This document shows positions 50,755 through 58,500 of a stretch of DNA of 64,000 nt, piece after piece. The stretch lies in contig NZ_JARNTW010000027.1 in assembly GCF_029433105.1 (NCBI RefSeq), positions 19,206-83,205 of the forward strand, written 5' to 3'. The translations under genes and the position numbers were made by a program. Under the pieces are notes generated by a model, which ran no database searches, was not told the DNA's origin, and worked only from the letters and a program-made list of their open reading frames with translations. The DNA is from Runella sp. MFBS21 (GTDB lineage: Bacteria > Bacteroidota > Bacteroidia > Cytophagales > Spirosomataceae). Within the stretch, counting starts at the first letter, position 1; every line of letters starts with the position of its first letter.

Positions 50755-50912
50755 GTCGAAGTGACAAAAGTTTAAGTCGAAGTGACAAAAGTTTAAGTCG
50801 AAGTGACAAAAATTTCGTCGAAGTGGCAAAAATTTAAGTCGAAATGACAAAAATTTCGTCGAAGCGACAAAAGTTTCTCACATCCGACAAAAGTTTCTCA
50901 CATCCGACAAAA
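50755..50912. repeat. Tandem array of 20-21-nt units between symporter and GH43 genes
   Basis: Six head-to-tail copies of GTCGAAGTGACAAAAGTTTAA-like units start at 50755, 50776, 50797, 50817, 50838 and 50858. Unit ends alternate between TTTAA and TTTC. They are followed by shorter copies reading GACAAAAGTTTCTCACATCC. It begins 18 nt after the symporter stop and fills most of the gap to GH43. A minisatellite grown from the GTCGAAGTGACAAAA motif is the simplest reading. Confidence 0.85.
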
Positions 50913-50944
50913 ATTGATTACAGCAATTAATAAAAAATAAAAAA

Positions 50945-51961
50945 ATGCCAGAAGAAAGCACGTCACACATTGATTTTGAGGAGCTTAGCAAACGAGCTAT
51001 TTCTCAACCATTGGTTAAGCATTTGTTTACAGCCGACCCCTCAGCGCATGTTTTTGACGGAAAAATTTACATTTATCCCTCTCACGACATTGATGCAGGA
51101 ATTCCGTTTAATGATGACGGCGATCATTTTGGAATGGAAGACTACCATGTCTTTTCTATGGAATCACCTGACAGCGAAGCGGTTGACCACGGTGTAGCGC
51201 TTCACAAAAAAGATGTTCCTTGGGCAGAACGACAAATGTGGGCACCCGATGCCGCCCACAAAGAAGGCAAATACTATCTTTATTTTCCTGCCAAAAACCA
51301 CGAAGGAATTTTTCAGATTGGCGTAGCAGTTTCAGACTCTCCCACCGGACCCTTTATAGCAGAAAAATCACCCATACAGGGTAGCTACAGCATCGATCCA
51401 GCGGTATTTGAAGACTCAGACGGAAGTTATTATTTATACTTTGGAGGCATTTGGGGTGGACAATTACAAAAATACCGCAACAACCTCTATCATGTTGATA
51501 ATCAAGAGCCTCTTGCTCATCAAACCGCACTTTGCCCTAAAATAGCCAGGTTGACTGATGATATGCTCGAACTTGCCGAAAGTCCACGAGATGTACAGAT
51601 TTTGGATGAAGAAGGAAATTTGTTGTTGGCAGGCGATAATGAGCGTCGTTTTTTTGAAGCTCCTTGGTTACATCGCTACAATGGCAAGTATTATTTTTCG
51701 TATTCGACAGGCGATACGCACTACATCTGCTATGCAACGGGCGATTCGCCTTATGGCCCTTTTACGTATCAAGGTCAAATTCTTCAACCTGTGATAGGCT
51801 GGACTACGCATCATTCGATTTGTGAAGTAGCTGGAAAATGGTATCTTTTTTACCACGATTCAAGTCTTTCGGAAGGAGTTACACATCTACGCAGCATCAA
51901 AATGACGGAGTTGGTATACGATGCTGATGGTAAAATCCAGACTATTGAACCTTACTTATAA
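50945..51961 (+). CDS. Cytoplasmic GH43 beta-xylosidase/arabinofuranosidase
   Basis: A 338-residue single-domain GH43 enzyme without signal peptide, hence cytoplasmic. The triad is visible: base Asp31 in FTADPSAHVFDG, modulator Asp151 in YSIDPAVFED and acid Glu238 in RRFFEAPWLHRY. IYIYPSHDIDAG, ERQMWAPDAAHKEGKYYLYFPAK and a late WTTHHSICEVAGKWYLFYHD complete the propeller. These are characteristic of the GH43_1-like group of short xylosidases/arabinofuranosidases. With the symporter 207 nt upstream it would hydrolyse imported oligosaccharides to monomers. It contrasts with the secreted GH43 enzymes of the main PUL. Confidence 0.92.
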   Translation: MPEESTSHIDFEELSKRAISQPLVKHLFTADPSAHVFDGKIYIYPSHDIDAGIPFNDDGDHFGMEDYHVFSMESPDSEAVDHGVALHKKDVPWAERQMWAPDAAHKEGKYYLYFPAKNHEGIFQIGVAVSDSPTGPFIAEKSPIQGSYSIDPAVFEDSDGSYYLYFGGIWGGQLQKYRNNLYHVDNQEPLAHQTALCPKIARLTDDMLELAESPRDVQILDEEGNLLLAGDNERRFFEAPWLHRYNGKYYFSYSTGDTHYICYATGDSPYGPFTYQGQILQPVIGWTTHHSICEVAGKWYLFYHDSSLSEGVTHLRSIKMTELVYDADGKIQTIEPYL

Positions 51962-51986
51962 GGGGATTTTTGGCGAAGGGGCTATA

Positions 51987-52673
51987 CTATACCTCAAATG
52001 TAAACCCTTTCGCCAACAGTTTGTTGTAGACATTTTCATCGAATCTGTATAAAGTAGCCGCGCGGTGCGATACATCCTGTTGACGTTCGTGGGTGTCTAC
52101 TAATAAGTTCATTTTCAAAAACTTCTTTCGAAAATTCGATTTATCAAGTTTTTGTCCCAAAATCGCTTCATAGAGTTCTAGCAATTGCAAAAGCGTAAAT
52201 TTTGACGGAAGAAGATTAAATCCAATAGGTTCGTGTTGGATTTTGTGTTTTAGAAAATTGAGACAATCCTGAAAAATTTTGTTGTGATCAAAGGGCATAT
52301 TAGGAACCTCCTGAATATTAAACCACGATACATCTGCTTCCGTGGGGCCAGGATGAAGCTCAAATTTTTCAATATTGACCAAAGCATAATAGGCAATCGT
52401 AATAACACGGCGAGGCGGAAATCTGCGAACTTCCCCGAAGGTTTTGAACTGCTCTAGATAAATATTCTCCACGGAAGTCTGCGACGACAAGATTCGCCCA
52501 GCGGCTTCGTCAATACTTTCATTGTATCTGATCCAACTTCCAGGCAAAGCCCATTGGCCTAGGGTAGGTCCAATCCCGTGTTTGACCAAAAGAATGGAAA
52601 GCTGGGCGTCTTTAAATCCGAAAATAAGGCAATCAATAGACAATGCGTCTATTATCTCGTCGGTGAAGTTCAA
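51987..52673 (-). CDS. NrtR-like Nudix-domain transcriptional regulator
   Basis: A 228-residue protein with an N-terminal Nudix domain (about 10-150) and a C-terminal winged helix (about 155-228, LPSKFTLLQLLELYEAILGQ, DKSNFRKKFLKMN). The Nudix box begins at Gly45 (PGSWIRYNESIDEAAGR), but the catalytic REUxEE part reads R60-I-L-S-S-Q: all metal-binding Glu are gone, so it should bind rather than hydrolyse a ligand. This is the layout of NrtR-family regulators, some of which control arabinose or xylose genes in Bacteroidota. It lies convergent with the GH43-symporter pair, so it probably responds to a pentose metabolite and may read the operator-like motif seen in the PUL. Confidence 0.85.
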   Translation of the reverse strand: MNFTDEIIDALSIDCLIFGFKDAQLSILLVKHGIGPTLGQWALPGSWIRYNESIDEAAGRILSSQTSVENIYLEQFKTFGEVRRFPPRRVITIAYYALVNIEKFELHPGPTEADVSWFNIQEVPNMPFDHNKIFQDCLNFLKHKIQHEPIGFNLLPSKFTLLQLLELYEAILGQKLDKSNFRKKFLKMNLLVDTHERQQDVSHRAATLYRFDENVYNKLLAKGFTFEV

Positions 52674-52850
52674 GAGAAATCGTTGTTAATTATGCTAGAA
52701 AATCGAAACAAAACTGCTCATTTTTTTTAATACTCCCTACAAAGCCCACACAAATCTCCTAAGATTTGGAAAGAATCTAAGCATCCAATAGAAAGTAAGG
52801 TAGAAATTTTCCGCGAGTCAACTTATGGCTGAGAATTTATTTTTTTAATT

Positions 52851-52919
52851 TTTAGAAAATATTTTCTAAATTTAATTTTCTTTCGAACAAACATACAAAT
52901 GGTACATTTGTGCACAAAT
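52851..52919 (+). promoter_or_regulatory. Promoter and palindromes upstream of the 52.9-kb TonB receptor
   Basis: A perfect 20-nt palindrome (TTTAGAAAAT / ATTTTCTAAA) lies at 52851-52870. A TACATTTG element (52903-52910) matches the Bacteroidota TAnnTTTG consensus, with a poor TTTC at about the -33 position. It overlaps a second perfect palindrome ATTTGTG/CACAAAT at 52906-52919. The receptor start codon is 32 nt downstream. The palindromes are plausible operators for the receptor or the divergent regulator. Confidence 0.45.
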
Positions 52920-52950
52920 TTTGTTAGTTCTTTTATTCATTTACAAACAC

Positions 52951-55197
52951 ATGAAAAAATCTATTTCCACACTTCTTCTTTTCTATTTGAGTATCTATGC
53001 CGCTTTTGCCCACCTTGGCAGTGTGGTTGGGCGAATTGTTGATAAAACCACCAAACAGCCCATTGCAGGAGCGCACATCCTCATAGCCGACCACAACAAA
53101 GGTGCCGTCGCTGATGCTGCTGGTTACTTCAGTATTCAACATTTATTGCCCAATACCTACCGAGTTGAGGTATCTTTTGTGGGATACAAGGCACAAAGTC
53201 AACTCGTCGTTGTTACAGAAGACGAAACCATTAATGTTGATTTTGCCCTTGACCAAACTTCACTTCAACTCAGCGAGGTCAAAGTCTCTGCCGTAAATCC
53301 CCAACATCAACAAGTGATTTCGAGCCTTGACATCAAAACTCGCCCCATCAACAATTCTCAAGAAGTCTTACGAATCATACCGGGACTAGTGATAGGTCAA
53401 CATGCAGGCGGCGGAAAGGCCGAACAAATATTTTTGCGGGGGTTTGATATTGACCACGGTACTGACATTCGTCTTACTGTCGATGGTGTGCCTATCAACA
53501 TGGTTTCTCATGCCCACGGTCAGGGGTATGCCGATGCACATTTTATCATTCCGGAATTGATTGAAAAAGTAGATTTTAAAAAAGGACTTTACGATGCTGA
53601 TAAAGGCAATTTTGCTACGGCAGGTTGGGCAGATTTTCGTACCAAAACGGTACTTGATCAAAACTTCGTCAAAGCAGAAGTGGGACAGTTTAATACTTAT
53701 CGTTTAGTAGCAGGTGCCAATCTGCTCAAAACCACCACCGACAATGCTTACATAGCGGGCGAATACAGCTATTCTGATTCTTATTTTGAAGCCCCACAGC
53801 ATTTTAATAGGGTCAACTTACTTGGCAAATACCACAGTCACCTTTCCAAAAACACCAACTTGACCCTAACGGCCTCTACCTTTTGGAGCCGCTGGGATGC
53901 TTCTGGACAAATCCCCGACCGTGCCGTGGCCGACGGTACTATCGGCTTTTTTGGCGCCATTGACCCCAACGAAGGAGGAGAAACTAGCCGCACTAATTTC
54001 AATGCAGAGCTTGTGACATTGACCAAGCGAAATCACGTATGGAAAAACCAACTTTTTTATTCTAACTATAATTTTGCCCTCTATTCCAACTTTACATTTT
54101 TTCTGGAAGACCCTATTAATGGCGACCAAATTCGGCAACGTGAAGCCCGAAATTTATGGGGTTATAATAGCAATTATTCCATTACGCATGGTTTAGGCAC
54201 CAAGTCTGCCACTTTCAATGCTGGTATCAATTATCGCCACGACCTCACCTCTAATTCAGAACTATCGCACACCAAAGACCGCTCACTCTTACTCGAAGCC
54301 TTCAAACTTGGAGATGTAAATGAAGCAAATGTAGGTGTTTATGTAGACGAGACTCTCCAACTCAGTCCGCGCCTTTCGGCTACGGCGGGAGTACGTTTTG
54401 ATTATTTTCGCAATCAATACACCGACAAATTACAGAACAACGTCGTTTCAAAAGCACAAGCATCTATCATATCACCGAAGTTGAGCTTGTACTATACTCA
54501 CAATTCTTCCTCGCAATTTTACTTGAATGCAGGTAAGGGTTTTCACTCCAACGATACGCGCGCGGTGGTCGAACGTAGCGGTTTGGAAATTTTGCCAGCG
54601 GCCTATGGTATGGATGCAGGAACAGTGTGGAAACCAATTCCGCGTTTGCTTATCAATGCCGCCTATTGGTATCTGTGGCTAAATCAGGAGTTTGTGTACG
54701 TAGGCGATGCAGGAATAGTAGAGCCTTCGGGCAAGTCTGTACGCAAAGGAGTGGATGTTTCGCTACGTTATCAAGTGGGGAAACGACTTTTTGTGGATGT
54801 AGATGCTAACTGGGCCAAGCCTCGTGCCATAGGAGAAGCCGAAGGACAAAACTATCTCCCTCTGGCCGTTCATTTTACAAGTATTGGTGGGCTGACTTGG
54901 AAAAGTGAAACCGGTTTTAGCGGAAGTTTACGTTATCGCTATGTGGGTGATCGACCCGCCAATGAAGATTACAGCATTATAGCCAAAGGATACTTTGTAT
55001 GTGATGGCTTGCTCAGTTATACTAAAAACCGTTTTATGGCTGGGCTTTCCATTCAAAACATTTTTAACACTCGTTGGAAAGAAACCCAATTTGCAACCGA
55101 AAGTCGCCTGCAAAACGAAACCTCTCCCGTGGAAGAAATCCACTTCACTCCGGGTACTCCTTTCAATTCCAAATTGAGTTTTACTTGGAGTTTTTAA
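52951..55197 (+). CDS. TonB-dependent receptor, substrate unknown
   Basis: A 748-residue outer-membrane receptor starting MKKSISTLLLFYLSIYAAFA. A carboxypeptidase-like Ig domain (about 20-105, VVGRIVDKTTKQPIAGAHIL, VEVSFVGYKAQ) precedes the plug. The plug carries EVLRIIPGLVIGQHAGGGKA, IFLRGFDIDHGTDIRLTVDG and the His-rich NMVSHAHGQGYADAHF. The barrel ends LSFTWSF. The His cluster in the plug (SHAHGQGYADAH) is a feature I associate with metal-type receptors, but this is uncertain. There is no SusD partner or STN domain. It is monocistronic with a strong terminator at 55214. The divergent gene is the NrtR-like regulator, so a role in sugar uptake cannot be ruled out. Confidence 0.88.
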   Translation: MKKSISTLLLFYLSIYAAFAHLGSVVGRIVDKTTKQPIAGAHILIADHNKGAVADAAGYFSIQHLLPNTYRVEVSFVGYKAQSQLVVVTEDETINVDFALDQTSLQLSEVKVSAVNPQHQQVISSLDIKTRPINNSQEVLRIIPGLVIGQHAGGGKAEQIFLRGFDIDHGTDIRLTVDGVPINMVSHAHGQGYADAHFIIPELIEKVDFKKGLYDADKGNFATAGWADFRTKTVLDQNFVKAEVGQFNTYRLVAGANLLKTTTDNAYIAGEYSYSDSYFEAPQHFNRVNLLGKYHSHLSKNTNLTLTASTFWSRWDASGQIPDRAVADGTIGFFGAIDPNEGGETSRTNFNAELVTLTKRNHVWKNQLFYSNYNFALYSNFTFFLEDPINGDQIRQREARNLWGYNSNYSITHGLGTKSATFNAGINYRHDLTSNSELSHTKDRSLLLEAFKLGDVNEANVGVYVDETLQLSPRLSATAGVRFDYFRNQYTDKLQNNVVSKAQASIISPKLSLYYTHNSSSQFYLNAGKGFHSNDTRAVVERSGLEILPAAYGMDAGTVWKPIPRLLINAAYWYLWLNQEFVYVGDAGIVEPSGKSVRKGVDVSLRYQVGKRLFVDVDANWAKPRAIGEAEGQNYLPLAVHFTSIGGLTWKSETGFSGSLRYRYVGDRPANEDYSIIAKGYFVCDGLLSYTKNRFMAGLSIQNIFNTRWKETQFATESRLQNETSPVEEIHFTPGTPFNSKLSFTWSF

Positions 55198-55213
55198 GTG
55201 CTACTTTTCCCAA

Positions 55214-55271
55214 TATTTCCTACAAGAAGCGCCAGAGATTAATCTATTTCTGGCGCTTCTTGTAGGAAATA
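55214..55271. terminator. 23-bp perfect hairpin after the TonB receptor
   Basis: Arms 55214-55236 and 55249-55271 are fully complementary (inner part AAGAAGCGCCAGA / TCTGGCGCTTCTT) with a 12-nt loop. It starts 17 nt after the receptor stop codon and marks the boundary between the metabolic region and the AT-rich accessory region. Confidence 0.8.
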
Positions 55272-55463
55272 GCCTCTTTATTGAAACACAAAAATTAGTA
55301 GCAGAAAAGCCCTCCTCTTTTTGCTATATCTTTGATTAAGTGTGGTAAGCATTTGGACGCTTAAGAAAACTTAATATTATCCTAAGCCGATTTTTATATA
55401 TTCCTATTAGTTTGGCTCTGATAAAAACAGTAATTCTAACCAGTAGAAACAATACTAAACAAA

Positions 55464-55592
55464 ACAATCTGCGAAGGTGATGGCTTTACGGTAGGAGACA
55501 CTACTTAGCGGAGCAGTGGTTATTTGGTACGAAATATTACTCGCAATGCCCTTTGTGATAGTATTGTCCAACTGACTCTCGCTGTAAAACCA
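55464..55592 (+). pseudogene. Orphan fragment of an adhesin-type repeat
   Basis: The plus-strand frame reads TICEGDGFTVGDTT, then a TAG, then RSSGYLVRNITRN and ALCDSIVQLTLAVKP. This is the spacing and key residues (ICEGD-FTVG-TT ... CDSIV-L-L-V-P) of one Ig-like repeat from the giant secreted adhesins of Bacteroidota, which carry dozens of such units and a sorting domain. No start, no second unit and no sorting domain are present, and the frame holds an in-frame stop. It is therefore a stranded remnant in the otherwise empty 363-nt gap before the accessory array; it may mark recombination or deletion of a larger gene. Confidence 0.6.
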
Positions 55593-55634
55593 ATAAGTCG
55601 ATGCGTACAGCAAAAACCATATGCGAGTGTATCC

Positions 55635-55961
55635 TTACTTATTCTGTTTTACCATTCGTTTTAAAGTCCATTCATTATTCTTTTTAACAGCTAATCCTTC
55701 ATATTTAATACTTCCTTCAAAACCATTTATTTTTAATACAAAAACTAAAGAGTCTTTTTGAGCATCCTTTCGAGAGTAAGCAAACTCATAACCCTCATAA
55801 CTTCCAATTTCGTTATAAAGTTTACCATCAGAAGTCAAATCATTAACCAACTCATTGGCGAAATTGGGCTGACCATAATCTAAAAAAAACTTAACAATTC
55901 CGACTATTGCATAAAACACTACAATTCCTAAAAAAAACTTAACCAACAGCTTTCTTTTCAT
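55635..55961 (-). CDS. Small membrane-anchored protein, unknown; possible immunity protein
   Basis: A 108-residue protein with one N-terminal membrane helix (KFFLGIVVFYAIVGIVKFFL, residues about 9-28) and a beta-rich remainder ending GFEGSIKYEGLAVKKNNEW, then TLKRMVKQNK. This end resembles small anchored proteins of the cytochrome-oxidase-assembly (Coa1)-like group that also serve as immunity proteins in toxin loci. It is the distal gene of the minus-strand RHS cassette array, but no core or toxin fragment is recognisable between it and the next immunity gene. It could thus be the last survivor of an older cassette. The reading frame is intact and its low G+C matches the array. Confidence 0.55.
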   Translation of the reverse strand: MKRKLLVKFFLGIVVFYAIVGIVKFFLDYGQPNFANELVNDLTSDGKLYNEIGSYEGYEFAYSRKDAQKDSLVFVLKINGFEGSIKYEGLAVKKNNEWTLKRMVKQNK

Positions 55962-56358
55962 TTATGTTTATTTTTTAACCTTTTCTGATTCTAATTAAAT
56001 TCCCACTCCTACACCCAGCAATAGTTTAATTCCAAATCATTATTTAAAATTAAAATCAATAAAGAACAAAATATAGGCTTTAGCTATAACAAATCCACAA
56101 ACAATCATATTATCTAAAATCACAAACATTTTGTTTTTTTTATAAAAAACTCCTTTATAAAAATATATTTTTTTAATTATTTCATCTAAAAATTTACTTA
56201 AAAAATTCTATTTTCATTCAACTATTTACATACACAATTGTTGACAACAAAGTTTACATAAACATTTCTAGTTAATTTGTTTTATGATTTTAGATTGTCT
56301 AATGATTTTTTAAAAAACGCCAAAGAAAGGGTCAGGGCTAGGCAATGGGATTAGAGTA
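55962..56358 (-). other. AT-rich spacer with relic of an immunity gene tail
   Basis: Most of this 397-nt gap is extremely AT-rich with no supported gene. At about 56283-56345 the sequence matches the 3' end of the 97-codon immunity gene at 58888. The shared blocks TTTAGATTGTCTAAT, ATTTTTTA and CCAAAGAAAGG-TCAGGG appear in the same order, while the relic has lost its frame. It is thus the tail of a second, degraded copy of that immunity gene. Confidence 0.6.
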
Positions 56359-56778
56359 TTAAGAGTTAAACCATTCTTCAAAATATGCTTTTTGCTTCTC
56401 AGGCGTAACTATTCTTTCCTCCGAACATTCTTGAAATATGTCTACCAAGTCTGATTGAGCAACGGCTTTTCCAAATGTAAGTTGATAAGCTAATAACCCT
56501 TTGTTCATTTGTCGCCTCATTCCAGAAGGGTATACGTCTTCTCGTGCACCATTACACAAAATCAACCAATTTAACTCTGAAAAAATAAATCTAATATCTA
56601 TAAGACAATCAAATAAATCACTATGTTCTTTAGAGTAAAACTTTTCACCAAAAGTATTTACCCCAATCAGTGTTTTTCCATCAGAATAAATCCAAGCATT
56701 CAAATTACCTTTTTGATAGACACCAATATTATTTTTAATCTTAATATCTCGATTTAATTCTTTTACAATGTCTCGCAT
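56359..56778 (-). CDS. Probable immunity protein for the adjacent ADP-ribosyltransferase tip
   Basis: A 139-residue soluble protein with intact frame. Its ATG overlaps the stop of the upstream toxin relic (TAATG), the coupling expected of toxin-immunity pairs. The sequence has NAWIYSDGKTLIGVN, WLILCNGAREDVYPSGMRRQ and a C-terminal acidic segment DLVDIFQECSEERIV. I associate the DVYPSGM pattern with proteins encoded after RHS ADP-ribosyltransferase toxins, but cannot name the family. No signal peptide or membrane helix, so it would act in the cytoplasm against an incoming ART toxin. The toxin is dead but this gene is open, which suggests retention for protection. Confidence 0.65.
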   Translation of the reverse strand: MRDIVKELNRDIKIKNNIGVYQKGNLNAWIYSDGKTLIGVNTFGEKFYSKEHSDLFDCLIDIRFIFSELNWLILCNGAREDVYPSGMRRQMNKGLLAYQLTFGKAVAQSDLVDIFQECSEERIVTPEKQKAYFEEWFNS

Positions 56779-57172
56779 TAATTTTGAGATTTAAAGTTAA
56801 TATTTCCGATAAAGATTCCGTCAAATTTACTCTTTGTCCCTACTTCGAGAACGCCCATAATATCTTCAGGAGAAATCATATGAGGAATTACTATCTCTTG
56901 TTCATTAGAAAATTTTCATTCTCCCATTTCTTGATTAGCATCTCTCCCATTTTTAGTTTTTTTATAGTATATACACAATCACCTGAGGCGACGACTTTAG
57001 AAGATTTAGTCGTGGAGATATAACCACTTTAGTCAGAACTATATTTAACACGTTGCTCTAAATTTAAATCTTTTCCTTTTTATTTAAAACATTCTTTAAA
57101 AACAATCCTTTCTCTTCTTTCATCGCCTCTAAAAATAAAATCGCCTTTTTTAGGAGAAGTTCTTTTTAGAAT
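56778..57172 (-). pseudogene. Decayed RHS toxin tip: ADP-ribosyltransferase
   Basis: On the minus strand, joining frames gives KKGDFIFRGDERRERIVFKE, then KGKDLNLEQRVKYSSD, SGYISTTKSSKVVASGDCVY and KFSNEQEIVIPHMISPEDI. These are the three landmarks of the R-S-E class of mono-ADP-ribosyltransferases: Arg in FRGD, the STT motif, and E-x-E in NEQEIVIP. The pattern is like pierisin/scabin and heat-labile-enterotoxin-like RHS tips. The frame is broken by stops after FKECFK, after KYSSD and after EMGE, and by a frameshift after YTIKK. It cannot make toxin. It is preceded by an RHS core fragment and followed, with overlapping stop/start, by the immunity gene. Confidence 0.72.
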
Positions 57173-57610
57173 TCGACTTTTATTGCACCCCGGAACAGAC
57201 CTTGCCATTCATTGCCATAGTCTATAATTGCTAATATCAACCCTCCTTGAGTAATGGGCGTGATATATCGGACAGTCATTGATTGCATATACGCCCTTTC
57301 TGTTCTAAAACAGAAAGAGATTTATTGAACCAGTTTTTTATTGCCTCCCAACATTTTACGCAATCTCCATTGGGGTCATTGCTAGACCATTTACTCTCAT
57401 CAGATCTGGGATCCACACTATGATTTGAAACCTTCCCGACACCCTTTCATATCCACGCGCTTTGAGGTCATACCAATTAAGCCCTAAATCCGTAATCTTT
57501 TCACGGTTAAGGCATTACCAATTATGCTCAGCATCACCCTGCACCTCTATGACCACTAAATTCCAACTCCGAGGAGCGTTGGCAATTGATAAGTCATCAA
57601 CAAGCAACGG
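57173..57610 (-). pseudogene. RHS core fragment, cassette 1
   Basis: Frames read LSIANAPRSWNLVVIEVQGD, REKITDLGLNWYDLKARGYE, VSGRF, SNDPNGDCVKCWEAIKNWFN and then ITQGGLILAIID and GNEWQGLFRGAIK. This is the conserved end of an RHS barrel (LGLNWYDLKAR-GYE--GRFHSVDP-PNGD) just before the variable tip. Compared with cassettes 3 and 5, about 60 nt between GRF and DPNGD are damaged: the STYQYG-NNPIL segment is replaced, and a stop follows EHNW. The DNA is nearly identical to cassette 5 from 63000 to 63200. Confidence 0.7.
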
Positions 57611-57644
57611 TTTTAACTCTTAAAACACCAAGGCAATTTGGGAG

Positions 57645-57929
57645 TTAAACAAATTCTCCTGATAGTAATGAGCATAATAGATATCCTACCCAACTCACAG
57701 CTGACAATACCCCAACTATATTTATAATCTTTCTCTCAAAAGTTCTTTGGTTCATAGTTTGATTAAATATCACGAAAATTATTATTGTTGGAACAAATCC
57801 AAACAGCGAATAAAGAGCAATTATTTTCTACCATCGCGTGAATTCAAATTTGTAAAAAATATTAACTAAAAGAGGGGCTATAATTGCAATTAGACCAAAG
57901 ACCCAATAACTAATTATTATTTTTTTCAT
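57645..57929 (-). pseudogene. Small membrane protein with a nonsense codon, cassette 2
   Basis: A 95-codon frame beginning MKKIIISYWVFGLIAIIAPL has one internal TAG at codon 34 (after FEFTRW). It then continues KIIALYSLFGFVPTIIIFVI and ends SWVGYLLCSLLSGEFV. Three membrane helices are predicted. Its start overlaps the end of the upstream immunity-like frame by 20 nt, so the two were one operon. It is too short and broken for standard ORF finding. It was probably a second, membrane-located immunity or accessory protein of the cassette. Confidence 0.55.
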
Positions 57930-58227
57930 TTTGATTAACAATTTTAAGAATTTTACGCACAGCATCATTTATAGTAGCGTCATCAATATTTGTGTGGTTA
58001 ACCTTACTCCAATTATCTTTTTCGTCCCTAACTAAATTTACCCTAACATTTATATCAACTGTTTTAGGAGAGATTTTTTTAGTTTCATAACTTCTTGAAA
58101 AGACAGAAATGTTCGCTTGTTCTTGAGAATAAATTATAAAATCTTCTACATTTTTAAAAATAACTCAATCGACCAAATCAATATATAAACCATTACAACA
58201 ATAATTATTAAATTTACGCCTATCCAT
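57910..58227 (-). pseudogene. Immunity-like gene with one nonsense codon, cassette 2
   Basis: A 106-codon frame from ATG at 58227: MDRRKFNNYCCNGLYIDLVD, then TGA at codon 21, then VIFKNVEDFIIYSQEQANIS, VFSRSYETKKISPKT and a C-terminus ending ILKIVNQNEKNNN. Except for that stop the frame is open and protein-like. Its start overlaps the toxin relic's stop (ATGGATAG), the same coupling as in cassettes 1 and 5. It could be translated by internal initiation or readthrough, but is most simply a pseudogene caused by one point mutation. No family recognised. Confidence 0.55.
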
Positions 58228-58500
58228 CCTTTATTAAGCCTTCCAAATAGTTGTATTGAAAGAACACTTCCTCAGCTATATTCATAAATGATTGATTTTT
58301 TTCATTTTTTTCTAAATTATTTTGAATGTAATCATATGCCTCTTGAGTTATTTCGTCAATATCTTACTTAAAACAAGGAGTATTGTCGGGGTTTTGAAAT
58401 CTTGTTAAAGTAGCATAATTAGAAATAATTTTTTCAACTTTGCCTCCATTTAAAGTACCAACAAGATTATTTTTAACCTGTGTCGTAATTCCATTACAGT
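58220..58500 (-). pseudogene. Decayed RHS tip of unknown family, cassette 2
   Basis: The frame that ends at 58220 reads KNNLVGTLNGGKVEKIISNY, ATLTRFQNPDNTPCFK, a TAA, then DIDEITQEAYDYIQNNLEKN and FMNIAEEVFFQYNYLEGLIK. It is out of phase with the RHS core fragment at its upstream end, and has at least one internal stop. The helical composition resembles no toxin family I can name. Position between an RHS core end and an immunity-like gene is the reason for calling it a tip. Confidence 0.5.

Noticed and set aside
50755..50912. Possible CRISPR array
   Set aside because: Units are contiguous 20-21-nt tandem copies without unique spacers, and no cas genes are nearby.
56784..57023. 79-codon plus-strand frame opposite the ART relic
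   Set aside because: It is antisense to the ADP-ribosyltransferase pseudogene whose motifs are clear on the minus strand.
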